This document shows, in pieces, positions 46,887-58,795 of a stretch of 64,000 nucleotides of DNA (position 1 is the stretch's first letter; every line of letters starts with the position of its first letter). The position numbers and the translations under genes are program-made. The notes below the pieces were generated by a model. The model was not told where the DNA came from, made no database searches, and saw only the letters and a program-made list of their open reading frames with translations. Origin of the DNA: Immersiella caudata (taxonomy: Eukaryota; Ascomycota; Sordariomycetes; Sordariales; Lasiosphaeriaceae); the NCBI GenBank assembly GCA_030512335.1, contig JAULSU010000001.1, positions 6,324,001-6,388,000 of the forward strand. Direction: 5' to 3'.

Positions 46887-49800
46887 TTTTCCTAACCCTC
46901 TCAGAGGCTCTCCAGAGCCCTGCTACTGCGTACGTGTCCGCGCGCTTGGTCGGTTCTCTTGACTGGTCTTGGCGTAGCTTGCGTCGTTTGGCGGGGGATG
47001 TGATGTGAGCTGAGAATGCTGGCCAGGGGTACTGACAGGGGCGGATTCAGCCCCAGCGGAGGTCACGAAATCGCAAAGGAACACCGCGAGAACGGCAGGA
47101 AAAGGGGGGTTACGTCAATGAATAAAGTGTGAGCCGGCGGAGAGCCAGCAATATAGAAATCAGGACGGGCAGTTGACGCAGGGTCCGGCACGGGATTGCA
47201 ACCTTGAGTGGTTCTTCTGGAACTGGGACTTCGTATCAAAGCAGGGGTCCTCTTTGGTCATTCCTGCCGCTGCATTGGGGAACCCGCCGTGAGTGTGGAG
47301 GTGCGGATACGTCGGACAAAGAAAGGAAGCTGGCTGGCGCGGCTTGAGCTTGGCGATGTGCCCAGGAATGCAGAGAGGTGACGGATGGCGAGGGAGAGTT
47401 CTTGGTCCTGTCTTGGGTTGGCAGTGCCGCGAGTTTCCTGGCCGCCAACTGTGAGAGGCGTCGAAGTTCGGGGCCTCTGCGAGCAAAATCACTGCGCGGC
47501 GGGCTACCTACCCTGAGGGGAGCCACTTAGTGCTGTCAACGGAGCGATGAAGTCACTACTGAGCTTCCTTGCTTTGCTTCGCGACTCAGACCTGAGGGTG
47601 CCAAGATATGCCCAGACGATTTGGGCAACTACCGACACTGAGCTCAGCAAGCGGCGGCTGGAGCCTCCGAAGGGACAGGTGAGAGGTCCAAACCTCAGGA
47701 TCTCATCAAACAGCTGCACGGCGGCACGACGGGGAGAGGCGCAAGCCCAGATGAGACGCTGGGGAGATATGAGGCGTGGGTTCTGGTTTTCGGGTCGCCC
47801 GGGCCTGCACGTAATCAGCGACGCTGAAGCGGATGCTCAGTTCGGCTACCAATCGGCTGGTTCTTCGAGTCCCACCGAAGAGAAGGTGGGATGTTGGGAG
47901 CGTCAGACAAAAAAAAACTTAAAATTAACGAGAGGAAAGGTTGACCGCAAACTGAACGCTCGAAGGAGTCGGCTCTGATGAAACGCCTGATAATTAAGTT
48001 GCAAGTAACAACAGCTCGAGAAACGACAACTCTGGCAGGAGGAGGCTCGTCTCGTATTTGAACTGCACAGCACTACCAAGAACCTAGAATCCACTCAACC
48101 CACCTCATCCAAGGCACCGGCGGGTAGGAGCCATTCGCTTGATGCCCGAGAGCTCCGAGTACACGTATTCATCAAGGTTGCTCCCAAACTTCCCACACTG
48201 CCGTGCTTCGGAGCAAGGGCTCAGGACAATCGCACCGATTTCCACCTAGCGGAAGATGGGCGTTCACACACCAATGCTCCGAGATTTCTCAGCACCTGTA
48301 GCATAACTCGTTGCCCCATCCCGTCTAGGACGGTGTGAGATTTGAGTCTGCGTATTCAAAGTGTTGGGACGGGTATGAGGAAACGAGAGAGACCCTCCTA
48401 GGAAGCAAAGAGGCATCAGAGAGCCCCGTGTTCTTCACGCTGAGATGAGGTCCGTTGAGAAGGCAATGAAGTGAGCTACTTGTACCGTCCACCACGTAGA
48501 GATGCCATTCCGTCCGATTGTGCGGACCTAAAAATCCGCCAGACATGCAGCCTGACAGATGACATTCACGCATTCTCGCAGCTGCATTCTTGAGTCTGTC
48601 CGTGGAACTCTGTCCTGGAACTTCCAACTCGGACCCCTGAAGCTGATTGGCTTGATGGTCTTGGATGACGGAATCGGATCAGTCTCCAGAAAGGTCGCAA
48701 CAGCAAACTACAAGCACCACGTTCTGCATTGGACTCTCTTGGTTCCAACCGACAGATGTTATTTCTGCGAAGCGCTATAGTCCCGAAACCCGGCTCCGCT
48801 GACACGGGCCTGTGATCATTCCGCACACCACCCCACCCTGCTTGCCGAGCGCTTGTCCTTGGCACCCATGCCAACGACGGGATGCGGTGCGTGGCAACAG
48901 AGCCAGCCCACACACGTAGACCTCACTGTGTGTGATCCACCAGCACGCGCCCCAGGCCATATGGTTGAAGGCATTTGCTGGGATTGGAACACGAGGTTGG
49001 GGAAAACAGCCTCCCCTAAAATGCGCGCATTCTCCCGAGGTCTCGACTGCGCATTTAGAACCTGTCGTCTGCGTCCCGTCTGCACAATACGACACGACAG
49101 TAAAAGGCCGCGCCATCATGCTGCCCGCTAAGCCTGCGCAGTTCTCCGCTGAATCGCCGCTGATCCCCCAGAACCAACCCACCCCCTTCAGCCCTGACCC
49201 CCTGATTGCTACGTCATCGCCCAATTGACGGTGCACTGAGCACGCAGAGGATGAAGCCTCTTGTGACAAGGAACAAACATCTCCTGGGGTTCCACAACCG
49301 GACACGGTCGAGGGTGTGCTCCCTCCATAGCTGACAGAATACCTGTCAATAAAAAAAGACGGGTACCAAATGTCAGCCAATACATACTCTCCTTGTGCCC
49401 AACCGTCTCACCCGACTGGGCGACACGGTTGCGTCCCGAGATTGATAGCTTTGCAACCAGCCCTTTAGCGGCTCAATATACCGCTGCTTCTCTACAAGTC
49501 GTGGACCCCTACCGACATGATGCAAAGATCTGTTCTGAGGGGTTGGGTGAAAGTGCCGAATCAACAAGTCTGATTAAGTCTTTCATTTTATACATAGAGA
49601 GATCTGGTCCGAGTCTTCGGCATCGCTGAACTGGGACTAGTGTCTCACCGGCAATGGAAGGACACCGACTAGGTAGACCAGCCTTTTTTCCACACGGCCA
49701 CAAGAATTGGCGCGAGCTCATATCGCCTGGGTTTGGGACTTGCTCGTGCTGGTTGACAAGGTGAAAACACCACGGCAAGCTCTCGTCGCAAGCGACGCCG

Positions 49801-50955
49801 AAGACGAGGCCGCTCACCGCTGACTCTAATGACTCATCGGGTAAGATGTTGATCGAAAATCGAACCAGCTTTCCTCGATCGCGGGACTTACCCCGTCTTG
49901 TCTGACGTTCCTTTTGCTCAAACTGGGGAGCGAACTGGACCTTACGCCACAGAGAACATCGATGAGAAAAAGCAATGTTTGTCAGAACGCAAGGGGCCAA
50001 CCAGACGCTCCATCGAGAGTCTTGACGCACATCATGACAAACAATTTCGCCGCAGTGCCACCCTTCGAATGGCTTGCAAGCTGAGACAATTGAACAATCG
50101 ACAGCAGCGGACTCGACACCTTCAAAAGCCACATGCATCCGAGAAGAAGCGCCCGATGCTGTGGACGTTTTCCCCGGAAAGCAAACAGCAACCGGATCAA
50201 AAGCCGGTGGAACGGGGGTGAGGGGGGCTTGTTCTTCCAATCAGCACCCAATTCACACGCTGGGGATCCGTCAGCCTGGAAAGCGGCGTCCCTTAAATCC
50301 TACCACGGCAAGGCGCTGGGAGGTACAAATACTGGACCGACAGCCTCAGCCAATCACTGGCTCGATGCCCTGGAAGTCGAGGGGAAGGGCTGTGTGGCAC
50401 GGCCCTCGTGCGGACGTGCGGGCGTAAAACGGTGAGAATTTCTGGGTCGAGTCCCGAGTCTCGCGTCCTGGTGATAGGTTGGGTGCCCCTCCATCCAGCT
50501 GATAGTTCTGATTTTTGTTTCTTCACTCCATGTGCATGGTTCCCTTCGCGTCGCCAGGTCTTGCTCCTGTTTTCCTATCATCCGTAGTTTTTTTTTTAGG
50601 TTTTTTTTTTTAGGTTTTTTACACTTTGCTCTAGACATCCACACATTTACCACCGCTTCTGCTGCTGAATGGGACGAGGGGTCCCGACACGGTCGACGAC
50701 CAGTAGGCCTCCACTCCTCTTCCCGTTGCTTCGTCCACCGCGCACCAGATAGCAACAGGACCGACCGACCGTCGTGACAACTTCAGCCAACACCGGACGC
50801 TTAACTCAAACGCTCGCCAGCACCAGCGACCACGGAGTTCCTACCCATTTCATCCCGAGCTATTTCGGTGTCCACACCGTCGCGGTCGCACGGCCGGCGC
50901 CGACTCCAGGCCTGCATCGGGACGCAGCACCTAACGTCTTCCTCCAACGCTTCCA
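46887..50955. other. Long divergent spacer CAF120-like/RAD53
   Basis: About 4.1 kb with no gene I can support. It probably contains both promoters and long leaders. Two sizeable minus-strand open frames (48775-49380 and 49509-50240) begin at TTG, not ATG. A T-tract/AGG repeat lies at 50588-50620. Confidence 0.45.
50588..50620 (+). repeat. T-tract/AGG tandem motif
   Basis: Runs of 10, 11 and 6 T separated by AGG. Each T-run plus AG looks like a strong 3' splice acceptor, about 340 bp upstream of the RAD53 start. It may be a simple repeat or the end of a leader intron. Confidence 0.6.
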
Positions 50956-53900
50956 ATGGATCCCGATGATTGTTCACAGCCAACCCAAGGTTTGTGTATA
51001 TCCCTACTTGCTCGTATGGCCCTGTAACCTGACCAAATGCCTTGACAGCAACCCAAAATGTCCTCGATCCCCGTAGACTCGGCCAGCAAAATTCTGGGTT
51101 CTCCGATGAGGACATTTCTGACATTATATGTATTCTGGTGCCGTACTCGGACAGCGCGCGCCAGGAGTTGAGGCGGATCGCCACGGAAAAATCGCACCAC
51201 ATGGTCACTCGGGACGATGTGGACAAGATCGATATGGACTATGAGACGGAGGACAAGGTCGAGAACTTCACCTTGGTCCAACGAGATGTTGGGGAACACC
51301 ACATTGCTCTGCGATTTTCGGCCCACGTCAAAAATCCGTTAGCAGGCTTCACGTTTGGCCGAAATGCCACCCGCTGCGATATCTGCCTGGAGAACGACCC
51401 ACACCGCCGCCTCAGCAACATCCATTTTCGGATATACCTGAACGAGCATGCCGTCCTGATGTTGGAGGACCAGTCTACGAATGGCACTATTGTCGACGAA
51501 AACCTCTTGAAAGCGAAGGCCAGCCCACCCATCCCTACCAAGAGGACTCTGGTCAGCGGGTCCAAGATTAAGATTCTTATGCACCAGGACGAGAGCGACC
51601 TTGCTTTTCTTGTCCGGGTGCCCAAGCTAGAAGGCAGACATCTCATAGCGTACAGGCGGAATCTCGTGGAATACATGAATGGGCGAGCCGGGTTAGCAGC
51701 TAACGTTGATGAGACTATCGTCCCTGGGCCCGGAGGGCATGTGGGTATATCTGTGACCCTGAATGGTACGTTGCTGACATCACCAACTAGGTGGACATCT
51801 TCAAAGCCCCCATCCAGAAGCCTCCACTGGCAACTTGGGCTGTTGCCCAAAGGACTAAGAAGGCAGAAACAAACCCAGGACCGCTTCTGAACCAGTTTCC
51901 GACGACATGGGGCGGCTCCCGCAAGTACAACCGCATAGGCGAAATCGGAAAGGGCGCCTTTGCAACGGTCTACAAAGTCACGTCCATATTCAACGGTCTT
52001 CCCTATGCAGCGAAGGAACTCGATAAGTCCAAGTTCATGCGGAACGGTGTTCTTGACCAAAAGGTGGAAAATGAGATGAACATTATGTCAAGAATCAAAC
52101 ACGTAAGCCTACTCCGCATCAAGTTTCGAAGAGAAATTCTCATGTTTCTTGTAGCCAAACATTGTGGAATACGTCGAGCATCTTGACTGGGACGAACGCA
52201 TCCTGATTATCATCATGGAGTTCATCCCAGGGGGCGACCTCGGCAGGATGATCAACGAGCTTGGACCGCTGCCAGAGTTCGACGCACAAATCATTGGAAA
52301 ACAGCTGTTGGATGCGTTGGGATACCTACATAAGATGAACATCACGCACCGTGATGTCAAGCCCGACAACATTCTTGTCGCCTCTCAGGAACCTCTGATT
52401 GTCAAGCTCACCGACTTTGGTCTGTCAAAGGCGATCGATAACGAGGAGACATTCCTGAGGACCTTTTGTGGAACTTTGCTTTACTGTGCCCCTGAGGTGT
52501 ATGACGATTATCCCCAGTACGACGATAAGGGACGCCGCCACTTTCACAAGGGCAAACACCGTCGACCTCCTGGGCAACGCTACAACCATGCGGTTGATAT
52601 CTGGTCTCTGGGCGGTGTCCTCTTTTACGTGATGACAAAACGGCCCCCGTTTCCAGCCAAAAATGGCGCCAGCCACAACGAGCTGCTTCATCGGATCATG
52701 ACCCGGCCGTTGGACGTTTCGCCTCTTTCCTACCAAGGCGTCTCCCACACCGCCGTTGACTTCCTTTCGCGGATGCTGGATCGCAGACCGGAGACTCGTG
52801 CCACGGTGGATACTCTGCAAGCTCACGCTTGGATCCGTGGCCCGGCACCTGTGGGGTCCTGCGATGAGGGCTCGGATGAAGAGCTACGCATTGAAGCCTC
52901 ACAACTGAGCCTCGTAGACGATGAGCGAGAAAAAACGGCGGAGCTCGTTGACGATGTTGCTCCGCTTAGCGATGACGAGATCATAGACGACAGCCAAGAG
53001 AATGACGAAAACGAATTCAGCGGCTATGAATCGGAAAAGGAGAACTACACATTCGGAGCTGGCGAGGCTGGCGCCCAACCGAACCGCGGAAATCAACAAC
53101 GGCTTTTTGGGGAGGTGAACGCATCGGCGATAGGCAGCTCTGGAGTGATACCGGCAGAACGCCTAAACCTCCCGGTGTCGATGACAAGCTCTGGATCGAC
53201 AGAACTGTTGGGCGGCGTGACCGAGATCCGTGATAGTTTCGACTCCTCAGACGACAACACGACACCCCGGCAGAGTTCCCAAAGGCCGCCAGCACACCAG
53301 GCGTCAGATTTGCGTGACTCGGTCCTCCTGGCAAGCAAAAGCAGGTCGGTCGACGAGCTCAACAACATGACGTTCAACATTGAGTCGCAGAGCTTGGGCG
53401 GGACCGAGTCATTTCTCGAGCACCTCAATGTGAAGTCGCGAGCCGGCTCGCTTCTTCGGAAAAACGACCTGAACACTAGCAAGCGAAAACAGTCGCTGGA
53501 CAGCAGCAGCGAAGACGATGCGCAGCCATCACGAGACCGACGCGTGCTGAAAAGGCTGCGGTCTGAGGGCTCGGTGGACTCGCTCTCCCCCTCTATCGAC
53601 GAGGCAGACATCGAGCTTCTTGCACACCTGCCATCGATCGGCCGACTCCAATCCGGCCGTCAAATTGACTATCCGGTTCACAAATCTGTCTTCTGGGTAG
53701 CCCAAGACAGAAAGACCTGGCACCTAGAGTACCCAGAGATGACACAACTCCAGCTGGACGCTTTCAAGACAGCGGCGGTGTCGAGGTCTGAGGAATTCCG
53801 TCCGGGGAAATCACCATTGTGGGATTTGGCCCTCAAGTACTTTCCGCCTACCCACCAGCGGGAGGCAACAGGGGAGAGGCAGCCCCAGCCGAAGGAGTCG

Positions 53901-54842
53901 ATACAGCCCACCGCAATGCGGGACGACTTCGATTTCGACGAAGCTCTGCCAAATACTCAGGATCCAGGGCCCTGCGCTGACATCCCCCCCGAGCTGACGC
54001 CATCAGACAAGCAGGTAGTGGCCAGCCTGAAGTCGTCGCCCGGCTCAATCCTTCCTGGCTTGTCAATCTACGTTACAGAGTCTATGGTGTCCTGGGGAAG
54101 AGCGTCGGACAATACACGAGTACACCACCCAAGGACGGAGGCTAGAGTGCCCAAATACGGCTTCAAAATGATGCTCTGGGGAGAGACCTTTGATCCTTGC
54201 AAGAACCCGCGGCCTTGGAACCGTCCCCTAGACGTGGACGAAGACTCGGTCCACTTTTATATCGCTACAAAGGCCAGCTCTGGCATGTGGGTGAACGGCC
54301 GGCATTTACCTTCCATCAACAACAGTGCTCCCGCGTCTCCATGCGAATACTGGATGCGTCTGCATCACAACGACAATGTCGTTGTTTGGCAAACTACGGA
54401 CTGTACGACCAGGACGGAGTTTATTTTCCGTTGCAACTGGGGCGGTAGCGCAACACCTAGGCCAAGCGGCATGCAGCCTCCGCGCGTGGCCACGCATATT
54501 GCGGACCGACTGGACGAACTACTGCCCAGAACAGAAAAGAAGGTCCGCAGTCTCATTGATCATGACAACAAGCTGGACAAGGCCAACCGAGACGTTGACC
54601 AGCGCATGGCTACGGTCGACCGAGAGAGGGAGCGATCCCGAGCGTTTGAACTCATACGACAAGATGCCTGCCGTGCGCTCGCTCTCAAAAGGAATAGCCC
54701 CCAGCCGTATTATGGTGCTCAGACTGAATCAAGCGCGACGGTGCAGGCGACTTGGCTATCACACATGCCAAACAGGACGGTAACAACACTCCGGACGGCG
54801 TCACCAACCACGTCGGATTTGCTCAGGGGCGCAAGGAGATAA
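50956..54842 (+). CDS. RAD53: Checkpoint kinase RAD53/CHK2, FHA-kinase-FHA
   Basis: Four exons: 50956-50989, 51049-51740, 51791-52102 and 52155-54842 (3726 nt, 1241 aa). This nuclear Ser/Thr kinase relays DNA-damage and replication-stress signals from the ATM/ATR-type kinases. An SQ/TQ cluster (S7-Q8, T10-Q11, T13-Q14) begins the protein. FHA1 spans about residues 95-185 (FTFGRN, LEDQSTNGTIVDE). The kinase domain, about 288-560, has GEIGKGAFATVYK, catalytic Lys317 (AAKEL), HRD 411-413, DFG 433-435 and CAPEV. A long acidic linker with a basic KR patch leads to a second FHA-like domain (VSWGRASDNTRVHHP, then FYIATKASSGMWVNG). Two FHA domains match Rad53 and Neurospora mus-59 rather than single-FHA Chk2. 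The catalytic residues are intact. Confidence 0.95.
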
Positions 54843-56549
54843 TCGTGTTTCCTATTCTCTGTTTATATCATAACACTTGGATATCCACTCATTTACGTTG
54901 CGTTCCAGTTCTTGATCTGTGCTCTGCCGGAGAGTTCGCCATCGTTTTGTGGCAGATCTGGCTCAAATAGTATTGATACCTGGAATGTCTACATATCAAA
55001 GCAGGAATAGGGCGTTTCTATGGCGTTTTTGTTTAGTTTCTTTATCGATGAGCGAATTCCCCCTTTAGGTTGGGTCGATCTCTGGTCATTTGTAATGGGG
55101 AGGATATGGGATACACATCGATGGCCAGAGTGAGACGGATGATGGTTTGAGCCTGTGCATAGTGTATGATTTTAGTTCTAAGGCGAAGGGAGGGGGGGGG
55201 AATACTAGATGAGAAGAGCCCGAGAGTGGCTTAGGGGAGATGGTGTAGAGAAAATTATAGCAAGACAATTTCTATGTAGGGTTTGGTACTCTCGCAGGTA
55301 GATGTGAATGCTGTAGGGTGGAGATAGGTATAATGGCTACGCCATGTGGAAACACTGCGATATCCTGCCTTTTATCATGTTTGGAATGAACAAGATGCCT
55401 CGATTACAGCCTCTGACCACCCTTTCCTGGATCGATGGCTATAACACCTCTATCGAGCCAAATACGAAGTTAACATGGTACATCACGACGCTTGAACGCA
55501 GCAAAAGATGTGACACAAGGCAAACAAATCCCTCTCCACATTCTCATACATATCTGAGACACCCGTCTACAATCGAGTTTTCAGCTTCCCATCGTCACCA
55601 GACACTCCATTTAGTTTTCACTCAAGCTCATTCCGCTGACACTTGCCCCTTTTGGAGTTGCCCAAGGGTGCCCCTTTCCGCCCTACGAAGCCCCTTCCCA
55701 CCTACAACGGGTGACCTCGGCCCGGAAACGTTCCCACCAGCCGGTATAGCTTAATGGACCTCTTATCCTCTCCATGCAATGCCAAATGCCAAATTCTTGA
55801 CCTCCTCAGTCGTTTATCTTATTCTTCCAGATATAGCCCTAGCCTGGAAAGTTCCTGATCCCGCCGAACTAAATCTCCATGTCCATGCCCTTGTGATCGA
55901 CGGCCGTGGCCACAGTGGTAAAAGCCGCAGGGTTCCATGTTGGCAAGGTGCCCTGCTCGGGCTGCGGGCTGATGACGTCCCGCAGACACAACCAGAGGGC
56001 AGAGCCCTGTCCGTAACCACAGTCCACAGTCAACATCTTCGGTCACAGATGGTATTTCATAAATAATCCTACATGTTAACAAAAATGCAAAAACACACAC
56101 GGCAACATCACCCCAGGCCAAGGAAGCCACCCAGGCCGGCCGAGAGGAAACCCTCGGCCTCCCGGGCTGGCTCGGCCTCTCCGACCCGGACAAACCTTCC
56201 CCCAAATCGGGGCAACGTCGGCGGAACAAAGCCGGCCGCACACAGGCAAACACGCGGCACAGACAGAGGCTGGCCCTACAAAAAGGCCGAAGCCAGCCGA
56301 GTCTCTGGTTACCGCAGAGAGGAGGACAAAAAGTATAACAACAAAATAAAGTAAATCTAAAAAAAACTAAAAAAAAAAAAACAGAATTCAACTACCGCAA
56401 CATAAATTGGCCATTGGCCCAAATCATGACTTGTAGTCCCTATTAACAGTTAGTGAGATGAAAATGGCATACGAGACAAATACAAGATGAAAGCGGCAGA
56501 TACGAATCGGAGCGGAAAGTATGCTTACCATATCCATCCAACAAGGAAA
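54843..56549. other. Convergent spacer RAD53/zinc-module gene
   Basis: About 1.7 kb of 3' flanking sequence. It contains a G-run near 55190, a GGCC-rich stretch with short inverted repeats (56110-56230) and an A-rich tract (56357-56382). No gene I can support. Confidence 0.5.
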
Positions 56550-58795
56550 CTAGTTCCATCCACCAAGGTGATCAAAACGGCGGCAGGGGCTGTGGCGCGA
56601 AGCATTCTCAGCCTCGATCTCGGCCGCCTCGGCGGAGCTGACCTCCCAGATGACGGCCTGGGGGAGCTTTGGGCTCACATACACATCCGAAGACGAGCTT
56701 GAGGGGCTATAAGCCGAAAAAATGGCAGCGCGGGGGGTTGGAGGGGTGTCGTCCTCGTTGGACGACACGGATGCTGCTCTGGGTCTGTCATGAGCGGCAG
56801 CGGCAGCGGCAAAGAGGCGAGCCTCAGTCTCAGCCCGAAGGCGGTCGTCCATCTTGATCCAGCATTCCTCGTGCTCGTCGGTGTCCCAAACGCCGAGCTT
56901 CTCGTCGGTGAACATGCCAAAAGGCGTGTTCGGAGGCGTGGAGGGGGGAGTGGGCGGGGCGCGGGACTGCTGCTGCTGCTGCTTCTGCTCTTTGTCAAAG
57001 GCCTTTCTCTGGGCCGCGTACCACTCCTCAAAACCCTTTCTGCGGTCCTCTTCGGTCTCGAGGGTTGGCTGGCTCTCCATGCTCTGGGGGGTGGGAGAGC
57101 TCTGAGGGGTGGGAGCAGCGGGAAGGGGCTTTGACGACTGTGCGGCAGAGGCCTTGTGGGCAGTCTTGGGAGGCTTGGGCGAGTCACGGGCAGTGTCATC
57201 GTGATGGCGAGAGGAGCCATGCGAGCGCTTATTGTCATCGGTTAGAGCAGAGCGCTCGCTCAAGGAGCCAGGGGCGGCGCGCTGCTTTGTTCCGTGAGCG
57301 CTGGACTTGTACTCTTGGGTCTGAGCATTGACGTGGGCGTAAAAACTTCCAGAAGCAGCGAAAGTGCTGCGGAAGGCCTCAGTGCTCTTCTGGCCACCAC
57401 CGAACTGCGAGTAGAACTGCTCGGAGATCGGGACCGACTTCTTACTGGGCTCGCTCGGGGCGGCAGATCCATCGCTAGAGCCATCTGAGCTGCTGAGCTC
57501 GAAGCGGACACTGCGGTTGCCGACACTGGTGGACGAACTTTTGCTCTTGAGAATAGGCTTCACAGGCCTACTGTTGGACGGAGTGACTGGTCGGCCATGG
57601 GTGGGCAGGCGTGGTTCGTCCCAATCCGACGCCTCGGTGGATTCTTCAGAGGCGTTATCTGAGCCAGCATAGGCCTTGGAAGATCTCTTGGACCCCTTTG
57701 AAATCTCACTTGACGCCTTGGGGGAGTGCAGGCAGGCCTCTGAGCAATGTCGAGAGGCCTTGGAGGATGCCTTTGGCGTCTTTTGGGTGTGACCAGGGGC
57801 CTTTGAAAGACGCCCAGACGCCTCTTGGCGGTGCATGGAGGCGTTTGAAGAACGGCCAGAGCCCTCAGATGAACCCTTCGAGGCCTCTACCGAACGCTTG
57901 CAACGCCTGCAAAGATTCTCGTCAGGCGTCTCGCTGCCTCGAGGCGGCGTCTCAGGATGCTGTGAAGCCCTGATCACACCACAGCCACCGCACCAGCGAG
58001 TCTTAGAATCCCTCTCGACCTTCGGGTCGACGTTTCGAGCTTTACCCATCTTAATGAGCATAAATCTGCGACGGCATGCTGCACAGACATTGGGCGACGG
58101 CTCTTCATCCGGATCGATTGGGTGTAGCTCGTGATACTCGTCGCTGCGCAGGACACCGCAGGTGTAGCAGTAATGGCCACTGGGGCCCTCCGGAACGTTG
58201 TCTCTGGGCGTCTCAGGACTCTCAACGCTGGGTGTCTCGGAACTGTTGCCTCTGAATGGAGCAATGCTTGTGTCTCTTCTGACCCTGCGCCGCGGGGTGA
58301 TCGGAACGTGGCTGTGCTCGTGCTCATCATGGTTCTTTTCTTTGCTCCCATGCTCTCTGCGGTCCTTGTCTTTTCTCTCGTGATCGTCACGGCCCTTGTG
58401 GTTAGTGCGTCCATCTTGCTCATGATAATCCTCATGCTCTTCACCTTCACTGGCCTTCATGTTAGAGAATTTGAGTTTGTAGGAACTTCTCTTTGTGGTT
58501 TTTTTATCCACCTGGAGGCTGAGATGAGATTCGCTGTCGCGACGGGACGAAGTAGAGCCTCCAGTCTTGTGAGACTTAAAGTTTCTCCACGACTTGAGGT
58601 TCAGGACGCTATCGACAAGTGAGCCCCGACGCTCTCTCACCCTCCTCTGGCGGGGAGGACTTGGAGACCTAAATGCCAAAGCTGGTCAGAACTTTGAATA
58701 TACAGTCGCGAGGCATACGTTTGAAATATGATATCAAAGCCGTTGCCTTGAAGGCACGAGACGGGCATGAGATGAGGCGCCATCTTTGTTGCCAT
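56550..58795 (-). CDS. Uncharacterised protein with duplicated CX2C zinc module
   Basis: Minus-strand exons 58719-58795 and 56550-58668 (2196 nt, 731 aa), with a GTATGC donor and CTGAC-type branch in a 50-nt intron. The spliced start is MATKMAPHLM; a second in-frame ATG lies four codons on. A basic N-terminal region (RQRRVRERRGSLVDSVLNLKS in two pieces) precedes a His/Asp/Glu/Lys-rich stretch. Two similar zinc modules follow: CYTCGVLRSDEYHE to CAAC (CX2C-X24-CX2C, about residues 193-224) and CGGCGVIRASQHPE to CRRC (CX2C-X23-CX2C, about 252-282). After them comes a Ser/Ala/Lys-rich repeat region, then disordered sequence with a poly-Gln run, and a C-terminal EECWIKMDDRLRAETEARLFA motif. I recognise it as a conserved Pezizomycotina protein without known function. 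DNA, RNA or protein binding are all possible. Confidence 0.78.
57620..57899 (-). repeat. Degenerate Ser/Ala/Lys coding repeat
   Basis: Within the zinc-module gene, AAGGC(C/G)TC-like segments recur roughly every 24-36 nt and encode repeated SKAS/SxAS/PKAS units. The copies are diverged but share phase with the reading frame. Confidence 0.6.

Noticed and set aside
55741..55760. TAGCTTAATGG resembling a tRNA A box
   Set aside because: No matching B box (GGTTCGANNCC) within the next 100 bases and no cloverleaf could be drawn.
55819..56391. Minus-strand open frame of 190 codons with Cys/Phe-rich sequence
   Set aside because: Starts at TTG inside a poly-pyrimidine tract, lies in the 3' flank of the zinc-module gene and shows no recognisable domain.
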